Of a DNA stretch of 11,784 nt, positions 1 through 5,904 are shown one piece after another. The DNA comes from an uncultured Lachnospiraceae bacterium. GTDB lineage: Bacteria > Bacillota > Clostridia > Lachnospirales > Lachnospiraceae. The notes beneath the pieces were generated by a model. That model saw nothing but the letters and a program-made list of their open reading frames with translations, was not told the DNA's origin and did not search any database. The position numbers and the translations under genes were made by a program. The first letter of the stretch is position 1, and each line of letters begins with the position of its first letter. The stretch covers positions 1 through 11,784 of the forward strand of contig CACZSB010000110.1 in the NCBI GenBank assembly GCA_902783765.1. Reading direction: 5' to 3'.

Positions 1-1522
1 CCATCTGAATGGCGGTGATGCCCTTGTGGGTCCCCGTCACCTTAAAGTCCATATCCCCAAAGAAGTCCTCCAGACCCTGGATATCCGTCAGCAGTACGAA
101 ATCCTCATCCTTTTCCCCGGTCACCAGGCCGATGGAGATGCCCCCCACCATGGATTTAATAGGCACACCGGCGGCCATTAAGGCCATGCAGGAGGCACAG
201 GTGGAAGCCATGGAGGTGGAACCGTTGGATTCCATGGTCTCAGACACGCAGCGGATGGCATAGGGGAATTCTTCCGTGCCGGGAAGCACCGGAATCAGGG
301 CCCGCTCTGCCAGGGCACCGTGGCCGATCTCCCGCCGTCCGGGACCCCGGCTGGGCTTGGTCTCGCCCACGGACCAGCTGGGGAAATTATAATGATGCAT
401 ATATCGTTTGGTGGTATAGGTACGATCCAGGCCGTCGATCTTCTGGGCATCGGAAAGAGGCGCCAAGGTACAGGCGTCAATAATCTGAGTCTGGCCCCGG
501 GTGAACATGGCAGAGCCATGGACTCTGGGCAGCACATCCACTTCGGCATAGAGGGGACGGATCTGATCCATCCGACGGCCGTCCGGACGCTTTTCGTCCT
601 TCAGAATCATTTTCCGTACGGTATTCTTCTGGAATTTGTAAACCGCTTCTCCCACAAGAGGCAGCCACTCTTCCTTATCGGCATAGCGCGCCTCCAACTG
701 GGCGGTAATCTGCCGGATGTTCTCATCCCGCACCGCTTTTTCGTCGGTGAAAACCGCCTTTTCCATGGCCTCCGGCGTCACGAAACTCACCATGTCGTCA
801 TACAGATCCGCCGGCACCTCATGGGCTTCGTAGTTGTGCTTGGGCTTGCCCACTTCATCCACAATTTTCTGAATCCAGGCAATGATTTCCTGATTCAGCT
901 CATGGGCCTTGAAAATGGCCTCCAGCATCACATCCTCCGGCACCTCGTTGGCGCCGGCTTCGATCATGATCACTTTGTCCTTGGTGGAGGCCACAGTAAG
1001 GGCCAGATCTGAGGCCAGCCGCTCCGCCTCCGTGGGGTTAAAGCAGAATTTTCCGTTCACCAGCCCCACCATGGTGGCGGCAATGGGGCCGTCGAAGGGC
1101 ACATCGGAAATACTGGTGGCAATGGAGCAGCCCAGCATGGCCACCACATCGGGATTGCAATCGGGATCCACACACATAATCAGGTTGCTCAAGGTTACAT
1201 CGTTGCGATAATCCTTGGGAAACAGAGGGCGCATGGGCCGGTCAATAACCCGGCTGGCCAGGGTGGCATGCTCCGAAGCACGACCCTCCCGTTTATTAAA
1301 GCCCCCGGGGATTTTGCCCACAGAGTACATCTTTTCTTCATACTCCACCGTCAGGGGGAAGAAGTCGATGCCGTCCCGGGGCTTTTCCGAAGCGGCGATG
1401 GTGGAACAGACCACCGTGTCGCCGTAGTGCATGAAGGCGGCCCCGTTTGCCTGGGCCCCCACCCGTCCGATATCCACCGAAAGGGTTCTGCCGGCCAATT
1501 CCATGGAATAAGTCTTGTACAT
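1..1522 (-). CDS. pnp: Polynucleotide phosphorylase, N-terminal 507 residues (cut by window edge)
   Basis: PNPase is a phosphate-dependent 3'-5' exoribonuclease and part of the RNA-decay machinery. Translating the minus strand from the ATG at 1520-1522 gives MYKTYSMELAGRTLSV, then the first RNase PH domain, the all-helical middle segment and most of the second RNase PH domain. Recognisable family signatures are RPMRPLF, the stretch TTKRYMHHYNFPSWSVGE, GPGRREIGHGALAERAL and, close to the window edge, GDMDFKV with its conserved Asp residues at about 490 and 492. The family is usually about 700 residues, so the rest of the second core domain plus the KH and S1 RNA-binding domains lie outside the window. 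The start is supported by GGAGAG five bases upstream of the ATG. The gene follows rpsO, the classical order. A terminator and a long hairpin separate the two, so expression is probably controlled in the leader. No frameshift is seen in the visible part. Confidence 0.97.
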   Translation of the reverse strand, partial: MYKTYSMELAGRTLSVDIGRVGAQANGAAFMHYGDTVVCSTIAASEKPRDGIDFFPLTVEYEEKMYSVGKIPGGFNKREGRASEHATLASRVIDRPMRPLFPKDYRNDVTLSNLIMCVDPDCNPDVVAMLGCSIATSISDVPFDGPIAATMVGLVNGKFCFNPTEAERLASDLALTVASTKDKVIMIEAGANEVPEDVMLEAIFKAHELNQEIIAWIQKIVDEVGKPKHNYEAHEVPADLYDDMVSFVTPEAMEKAVFTDEKAVRDENIRQITAQLEARYADKEEWLPLVGEAVYKFQKNTVRKMILKDEKRPDGRRMDQIRPLYAEVDVLPRVHGSAMFTRGQTQIIDACTLAPLSDAQKIDGLDRTYTTKRYMHHYNFPSWSVGETKPSRGPGRREIGHGALAERALIPVLPGTEEFPYAIRCVSETMESNGSTSMASTCASCMALMAAGVPIKSMVGGISIGLVTGEKDEDFVLLTDIQGLEDFFGDMDFKVTGTHKGITAIQM

Positions 1523-1543
1523 ACTATCTCTCCTTATTTTTCT

Positions 1544-1625
1544 CGGCGGCAGAGTTTCGAAACAACAGATAAACGGACGAAGGATTCGCCCCCTTATTTG
1601 AAGTCTCGAAGGATCTCTGCCTCCG
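1544..1625 (-). promoter_or_regulatory. Long imperfect hairpin in the pnp 5' leader
   Basis: Read as minus-strand RNA, this segment folds on itself almost end to end. The base pairs, in window coordinates, are: 1621-1615 with 1548-1554 (7 bp, GGCAGAG/CUCUGCC), extended by 3 bp beyond one mismatch (1625-1623 with 1544-1546); 1610-1603 with 1556-1563 (8 bp including one G.U); 1600-1599 with 1566-1567; 1597-1593 with 1569-1573 (5 bp); and 1591-1585 with 1575-1581 (7 bp) closing on a 3-nt loop. That is about 32 pairs in 82 nt. The structure ends about 12 nt before the pnp Shine-Dalgarno sequence and begins just after the rpsO terminator. In E. coli, a double-stranded pnp leader is cut by RNase III and then trimmed by PNPase, giving autoregulation. 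The same role here is inference. An inserted small palindromic repeat is the alternative. Confidence 0.6.
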
Positions 1626-1635
1626 GTTTTTGCAC

Positions 1636-1668
1636 GAAAAAGAGGGTGGATTCAAGGCCCCACCCTCT
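1636..1668 (-). terminator. Rho-independent terminator after rpsO
   Basis: On the minus strand, 10 bases after the rpsO stop codon, there is a perfect 9-bp stem (AGAGGGTGG at 1668-1660 and CCACCCTCT at 1649-1641) with a 10-nt loop. It is followed immediately by a short T run (TTTT, then CG). The stem is GC-rich and the T run is short, so partial read-through into pnp is plausible. No clear promoter lies between it and pnp. Confidence 0.85.
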
Positions 1669-1678
1669 CTGCCGGGAA

Positions 1679-1945
1679 TTACTTGCGGATTCCCAGTCTC
1701 TCAATCAGATTCCGGTATGCTTCGATGTCACTCTTCTTGACATAGTCCAGCAGACCGCGGCGCTGACCTACCAACATGAACAAACCGCGACGGGAATGAT
1801 GATCCTTCTGGTGGACCTTCAGATGCTCCGTCAGCTCCCGGATCCGTTCCGTAAGCAGGGCAATCTGGACCTCCGGGGAACCGGTGTCCTGAGGGTTTTT
1901 TCCATAGGCGGCAATGATTTCCGCCTTCTTTTCTTTGCTGATCAT
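1679..1945 (-). CDS. rpsO: 30S ribosomal protein S15
   Basis: S15 is a primary 16S rRNA-binding protein of the small-subunit platform and helps form the bridge to the 50S subunit. The 88-residue product is essentially canonical: MISKEKK at the start, TGSPEVQIALLTERI, the rRNA-contacting DHHSRRGL segment, and the ending LIERLGIRK. The family is normally 88-89 residues. The ATG at 1943-1945 is preceded by GGGAGG at a good distance. A longer reading upstream to 2026 would add 27 residues with no family match and would run through the structured leader, so it is not used. The gene lies between gltS and pnp and has its own promoter and leader, followed by a terminator. Confidence 0.98.
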   Translation of the reverse strand: MISKEKKAEIIAAYGKNPQDTGSPEVQIALLTERIRELTEHLKVHQKDHHSRRGLFMLVGQRRGLLDYVKKSDIEAYRNLIERLGIRK

Positions 1946-1972
1946 ATTCAGCCTCCCTAAAATAATCTTACC

Positions 1973-2017
1973 GGCTGCTGCGCTTTGGATGGGATGACCA
2001 AAAGCCCGGCAGCGGCG
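1973..2017 (-). promoter_or_regulatory. Structured rpsO leader, candidate S15 autoregulatory site
   Basis: The predicted rpsO transcript begins near 2020 and almost at once folds into a hairpin. GCUGC (2013-2009) pairs with GCAGC (1981-1977), a 3-nt CGG bulge follows, then GCUUUUGG (2005-1998) pairs with CCAAAGC (1988-1982) around a UCAUCCCAU loop, with one bulged U. The stem ends about 17-20 nt before the Shine-Dalgarno sequence. S15 of several bacteria represses its own translation through leader RNAs whose folds differ between phyla. I see the hairpin in the sequence; binding by S15 is inference. Confidence 0.45.
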
Positions 2018-2026
2018 CTGAGGCAT

Positions 2027-2055
2027 AATCTACCACAATACTCGCAAAAAGTAAA
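2027..2055 (-). promoter_or_regulatory. Probable sigma-A promoter for rpsO
   Basis: On the minus strand there is TTTACT (2055-2050, 4 of 6 matches to the -35 consensus), a 17-bp spacer and TAGATT (2032-2027, 4 of 6 matches to the -10), preceded by an extended -10 TG dinucleotide. The expected start of transcription is near 2020, leaving a leader of about 75 nt. No convincing terminator separates gltS from this promoter, so some read-through from gltS is also possible. Confidence 0.55.
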
Positions 2056-2074
2056 GCTTTTTCAAGGTCTGCCT

Positions 2075-3277
2075 TTACAGGAAGTTTGCAAACGCCGTGA
2101 TGATTGCCGCATTAAAGAAGTCAATAAACAGGGATCCTACCAGCGGCACGATCATAAATGCCACCGGGGCAGGGCCGTATTTATTGGTTATGGCCTGCAT
2201 ATTGGCCATGGCATTGGGGGTGGCGCCCATACCGAAACCGCAGAAACCGGAGGCAATAGTGGCCGCATCGTAATCCTTCCCCATTAAAGTAAATACCACA
2301 TAGGATGCGAACAGGAACATGACTACGGTCTGCACCAGCAGAATCACAATCATGGGCAGGGCCAGGCTCACAAGCTGCCACAGCTTCAGATTGATCATGG
2401 CAAGGCCCAGGAAGAGGGAAAGACAGATATTTCCCAGGGAACCCATCTCCTTCATGGGGATCTTGACCTTGCGAATTTCCTGAATATTGCGAATGATGGC
2501 ACCTACCAACATGGCGCCGATATAGCCGGGCAATGTAAACAGTTTCCCCAGCAAAAGGGAGACAACGGTTCCGAGACCCACGCCGATCACGATATAGATC
2601 GTGGCGTTCATCAGATCCGGTTCATGATAAATACCAGGATCCGCATCGGTGGTACCGGATGCTTCTGCTCTGGCCGCTTCCTCAGGGCTTGTGATAGCTG
2701 AAGACTGCAGCTTGAATTTCCGTATTTTGGAGGTGGCAATGGGACCTCCGATCATACAGCCGGCAATCAGGCCGTAGGTGGCGGCGGCGACTGCCACCGT
2801 GGTGGCATTGGCAATACCCTGATTCTCCAAAAATGGTCCGAAGGAACCGGAGGTACCATGGCCCCCCACCAGGGGGATCGAACCCATGGCCAGGCCGAGA
2901 CGACCATCCAAACCGAACAATTTGGCGCCAAACCCACCGATTATGTTCTGCAGGCAACACATGGCTACTGCCAAAGCCAGGAATTTGATAACGCCTACGC
3001 CGCCCTTCTTTAATTCTTTAAAAGAAGCCATATATCCCACGGAACAGAAAAACGCCGTCATGAATACACTTTGAAGGGTGGTATCCAGATTGAACTCCAG
3101 AATGCCCAAAGATCTGAGAATCACATGAAAAATAGCAAAAATCAGACCGCCCACCACAGGGGCAGGGATACAATATTTGCTCAGAAAATCAATTTTTTTA
3201 ACAAGAACTCTGCCGAAAACCAGCATAACCACGGCCACCGCCAGCGCCTGATACATATCCAATTCAAGAACCTTCAT
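2075..3277 (-). CDS. gltS: Sodium/glutamate symporter GltS
   Basis: GltS (ESS family) imports glutamate with sodium across the cytoplasmic membrane. The 400-residue length equals the usual family length of about 400. The protein is hydrophobic throughout, in two inverted halves joined by a hydrophilic linker at about 191-223. Each half carries its signature re-entrant loop: GGHGTSGSFGPF at about 138-149 and GFGMGATPNAMANM at about 347-360. The first segment includes PAPVVGGL at about 38-45, typical of the family. The ATG at 3277 follows a strong AAAGGAGG. It lies 52 bp downstream of the TAXI binding-protein gene on the same strand with no hairpin between, so the two are probably co-transcribed. 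That suggests the binding protein feeds this symporter. Identity is secure; sodium/glutamate specificity is inferred from the family. Confidence 0.95.
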   Translation of the reverse strand: MKVLELDMYQALAVAVVMLVFGRVLVKKIDFLSKYCIPAPVVGGLIFAIFHVILRSLGILEFNLDTTLQSVFMTAFFCSVGYMASFKELKKGGVGVIKFLALAVAMCCLQNIIGGFGAKLFGLDGRLGLAMGSIPLVGGHGTSGSFGPFLENQGIANATTVAVAAATYGLIAGCMIGGPIATSKIRKFKLQSSAITSPEEAARAEASGTTDADPGIYHEPDLMNATIYIVIGVGLGTVVSLLLGKLFTLPGYIGAMLVGAIIRNIQEIRKVKIPMKEMGSLGNICLSLFLGLAMINLKLWQLVSLALPMIVILLVQTVVMFLFASYVVFTLMGKDYDAATIASGFCGFGMGATPNAMANMQAITNKYGPAPVAFMIVPLVGSLFIDFFNAAIITAFANFL

Positions 3278-3329
3278 TCTATCCTCCTTTAATTTCCCCT
3301 ACGAAAAAGACTACATTCACCCAAACAAC

Positions 3330-4307
3330 TTACTCTGTCGGAACGGTGATACCTTTTTCCTCAAAGTATTTTGCAGCTCCCGGATGATAGGGGGCCGATT
3401 TGACCCCGGCTGCAGACTGCAGATTCAGCTCTGCTCCCTTGGAATGTACCTTTGTGATGGCTTCTACATTCTCATAGATGCCTGAAATAATATTATACAC
3501 ATCCTGTTCCGCTGCATCCTTGCTGGCCACCAGCACAGCCCCCACGGCCACGGTAATGATATCGGAGGAAGTATTATATGTTTTCTTGCTGATGACAGCC
3601 TTGCTGTAATGAGGAGAAAGCTCCATCAACTTATTGATGTGCTCATCATCCAGGCTGATTATATAAATATCCGTGGTGGCTGCCAATCCGGACACGGCGG
3701 ATGTGGGTGTCCCTGCCACCACAAAGGCCGCATCAATCTTGCCGCTTTGCAGAGCACTGACGGAATCTCCGAAACTCTGGTAGGTGGGGCTTATATCCCG
3801 TTCCGTCAGACCATATACGCTTAGAATATCCATGGCGTTAAAATAGACGCCGGAGCCGGAGGAACCAATCGATACATTTTTCCCTTTCAGGTCGGACACG
3901 GAACGAAGGGAAGGATCCATGGTAATAATCTGTACCTGTTCTTTATATAGCTCTGCAATAACAGTGATCTTATCAGTTTTCTCATCAAACAGGCGGGTTC
4001 CCTCCCATGCATAGGAAAGCACATCCGTCTGGGCAAATCCGATAAGGGCATTCCCGTTCTGGATCGCATTGATATTTTCCTGAGATCCCCCGGAGCTTAC
4101 AATATTCAGCTTTGTGGAGGTCTTTTCGGATATTTTCCCTGCCAGGACCTGACCAAATCGAAAATAAGTCCCCTGCTCCCCGCCGGTGGAAAAGGCCAGG
4201 CCCCCCTCCACAGCTGCAGGCTTTGTGGGCTGGCTTCCGCTCTGGCAAGCGGTCAGCAGGATAACACAAAGAATGGTAAGCGCTGCTATCACATGCTTTT
4301 TTCTCAT
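3330..4307 (-). CDS. TAXI-family (TRAP-type) solute-binding lipoprotein
   Basis: This is an extracytoplasmic solute receptor of the TAXI class, normally the binding subunit of a TRAP transporter. The 325-residue product starts with a charged MRKKH, a hydrophobic segment at about 6-18 and a lipobox LTAC with the lipidated cysteine at 21, so it should be anchored to the outer face of the membrane. The TAXI fold is marked by STGGEQGTYFRFG at about 40-52, SSGGSQENINAIQNGNALIGFAQTD at about 71-95, LKGKNVSIGSSGSGVYF at about 140-156, and the C-terminal PYHPGAAKYFEEKG. An in-frame start at 4367 would add 20 residues before the signal peptide and would begin inside the promoter; the ATG at 4305-4307 with AGGGGA upstream is preferred. 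No TRAP membrane subunit is nearby. Instead gltS follows directly. A characterised TAXI protein from Vibrio cholerae binds glutamate (from memory), so glutamate or a relative is a reasonable ligand guess. Confidence 0.92.
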   Translation of the reverse strand: MRKKHVIAALTILCVILLTACQSGSQPTKPAAVEGGLAFSTGGEQGTYFRFGQVLAGKISEKTSTKLNIVSSGGSQENINAIQNGNALIGFAQTDVLSYAWEGTRLFDEKTDKITVIAELYKEQVQIITMDPSLRSVSDLKGKNVSIGSSGSGVYFNAMDILSVYGLTERDISPTYQSFGDSVSALQSGKIDAAFVVAGTPTSAVSGLAATTDIYIISLDDEHINKLMELSPHYSKAVISKKTYNTSSDIITVAVGAVLVASKDAAEQDVYNIISGIYENVEAITKVHSKGAELNLQSAAGVKSAPYHPGAAKYFEEKGITVPTE

Positions 4308-4339
4308 GATACTTCCCCTTTCTTCTGAAAAAATCTCAT

Positions 4340-4374
4340 AGTATAAGTATAAGACCTGGCAATGCAAATAGCAA
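4340..4374 (-). promoter_or_regulatory. Probable promoter of the TAXI-gltS unit
   Basis: The minus strand carries two directly adjacent -10-like hexamers TATACT (4351-4346 and 4345-4340). The upstream one is spaced 17 bp from TTGCTA (4374-4369, 4 of 6 matches to the -35 consensus). The downstream one has TTTGCA at the same 17-bp spacing. Either could be used. The Shine-Dalgarno and ATG of the TAXI gene follow about 30 bp later. Confidence 0.55.
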
Positions 4375-4376
4375 GC

Positions 4377-4405
4377 TTGACAAAGCCGCCCGCTCCGTTT
4401 ACTAT
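4377..4405 (+). promoter_or_regulatory. Probable promoter of the polysaccharide deacetylase gene
   Basis: A perfect -35 TTGACA (4377-4382) is followed after exactly 17 bp by TACTAT (4400-4405, 4 of 6 matches to the -10). The start of transcription would be near 4412, giving a leader of about 35 nt before the ATG at 4447. The -35 box is only 2 bp from that of the divergent TAXI promoter. Confidence 0.65.
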
Positions 4406-4446
4406 TAGGCGAAGATAATAAGCTTAGACCTTACAGGATTATAGAT

Positions 4447-5904
4447 ATGAGCAAATTCAATCAATTCAGATCCAAACGCAGGATCCCCCTGCCCTTGATT
4501 ATTTTAGTGGTACTTTTGGCCGTCTTTACCCTGGCGGTAAACCTGGAGCCCGGAGAGCTGGTGCTTTCCTTAAAGGGCGAGGAAACCATGGTGCTGGAAT
4601 ATGGAGAAGTATATTCGGAGCCAGGCGCCGAAGCCTTTTTTATGGGAAGCATTTTCACCCGTCGGGCTTTGGATATTCCCATAAGCATTCAGGGCGAAAC
4701 CGATGTGCTGCCTGGGGAATACGCCATCAATTATTCTGCTCGTTTCCGGGGCCGCAGCGCCTCAGTCACCCGTAAAGTCATCATACGGGACACCACCCCG
4801 CCCCGCATCATCCTTCAAACCAAGGAGGGACAGCTGACCTTGCCCGGAGAAGAATACCAGGAAGAGGGCTATGCGGCCTATGACAAGCTGGATGGAGACT
4901 TAACCGGCCGGGTCCTGCGGGAGGATCTGGGAAATGGTACCGTCCGCTACAGCGTCACCGATTCCCACGGCAACACCGCCACCGCCATCCGAAACATCGA
5001 ATATTTTGATGATGTGCCCCCGGAACTGACCCTGCTGGGCCGAGATGTGATTTATGTTATAAAGGGCAGGCCCTATGAGGATCCGGGCTATATTGCCAAG
5101 GATAATCTGGACGGGGATATCAGCACCCAGGTTGTGATTAACGGAAAAGTGGATACGGAGCGGCTGGGAGAATACTTTTTAAGCTATGTCTCCACCGATG
5201 CCCATGGCAATGAAAGCAGCGCCAGCCGCCGGGTGATTGTCCGGGAAAAGGCTTCGGATATCCCGATCAATCCCGGAGAAGACGGCAGCAAGGTCATTTA
5301 CCTCACCTTCGACGACGGCCCCGGCCCCTATACGGAGGAGCTGTTGGCCCTGCTGGACAAATATGGGGTAAAGGCTACATTCTTCGTGACCAATCAGCGA
5401 CCGGAATATAATTATATTTTGTCACTGGAAGCAGCGGCAGGCCACAGCGTGGGCATTCATACCGCCACCCATTCCAAGGAGATCTATTCCAGCGAAGAAG
5501 CCTTTTTCAATGATTTAAATACCATGGCAGCCATCATTAAGGAGCAGACCGGCTCGGATCCCAATTTGCTTCGCTTTGCCTTTGGCAGCTCCAACACCAT
5601 TTCCAGCTACAATCCGGGCATCATGACCCGGCTGGCCAAACTGGTGGAGGAAAAAGGCTATTATTATTTCGATTGGAATGTGTCCAGCGGCGATGGGAAT
5701 TATTCCATAGAAACAGAGCAGGCCTACAGTTTTGTGATAAACGGCATACGGGACCGCAGCGTCTCCTATGTGCTGATGCACGATTTGAACAAAAACTCCA
5801 TGGCTGCGGTGGAGGACATTATTATCTGGGCGCTGGACAACGGATATACCTTCCTGCCCATCGACTGCACCAGCCCCGTTTGTCATCACCGAATTGCAAA
5901 CTAA
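4447..5904 (+). CDS. Membrane-anchored polysaccharide deacetylase with Ig-like domains (NodB/CE4 family)
   Basis: The likely role is removal of N-acetyl groups from a cell-wall polysaccharide, possibly peptidoglycan, on the outer face of the cell. Of 485 residues, 1-12 are basic and 13-30 form one membrane segment, consistent with a cytoplasmic N-terminus and an external body. Residues 33-115, 118-186 and 191-266 are three Ig-like modules; the second and third share YxDPGY/EEGY-like and DNLDGDIS/DKLDGDLT motifs typical of surface adhesin-like domains. The NodB domain spans about 281-475: TFDDGP at 287-292 (catalytic base and metal Asp), HTATH at 338-342 (metal His pair), R376 in RFAFGSSN, DW at 409-410 and LMH at 443-445. 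Motif 3 differs from the common RxPYG form. It is the only plus-strand gene here, divergent from the TAXI gene and convergent with truB-ribF. The start has AGGA eight bases upstream. The exact substrate cannot be read from the sequence. Confidence 0.9.
   Translation: MSKFNQFRSKRRIPLPLIILVVLLAVFTLAVNLEPGELVLSLKGEETMVLEYGEVYSEPGAEAFFMGSIFTRRALDIPISIQGETDVLPGEYAINYSARFRGRSASVTRKVIIRDTTPPRIILQTKEGQLTLPGEEYQEEGYAAYDKLDGDLTGRVLREDLGNGTVRYSVTDSHGNTATAIRNIEYFDDVPPELTLLGRDVIYVIKGRPYEDPGYIAKDNLDGDISTQVVINGKVDTERLGEYFLSYVSTDAHGNESSASRRVIVREKASDIPINPGEDGSKVIYLTFDDGPGPYTEELLALLDKYGVKATFFVTNQRPEYNYILSLEAAAGHSVGIHTATHSKEIYSSEEAFFNDLNTMAAIIKEQTGSDPNLLRFAFGSSNTISSYNPGIMTRLAKLVEEKGYYYFDWNVSSGDGNYSIETEQAYSFVINGIRDRSVSYVLMHDLNKNSMAAVEDIIIWALDNGYTFLPIDCTSPVCHHRIAN

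Noticed and set aside
320..1012. 230-codon plus-strand open frame
   Set aside because: It is antisense to pnp, whose minus-strand translation matches PNPase throughout.
1268..1960. 230-codon plus-strand open frame across pnp, its leader and rpsO
   Set aside because: It runs antisense through two real genes, a terminator and a hairpin; no protein family signal.
1946..2026. Longer S15 start adding 27 residues
   Set aside because: The extra residues match nothing in S15, no ribosome binding site precedes them, and they cover the structured leader.
2044..2063. AT-rich inverted repeat AAAAAG/CTTTTT after gltS as a terminator
   Set aside because: The stem has no GC core and no following T run beyond itself, and it overlaps the rpsO -35 region.
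4308..4367. Longer TAXI protein start adding 20 residues
   Set aside because: It would place residues before a normal lipoprotein signal peptide and begin within the predicted promoter.
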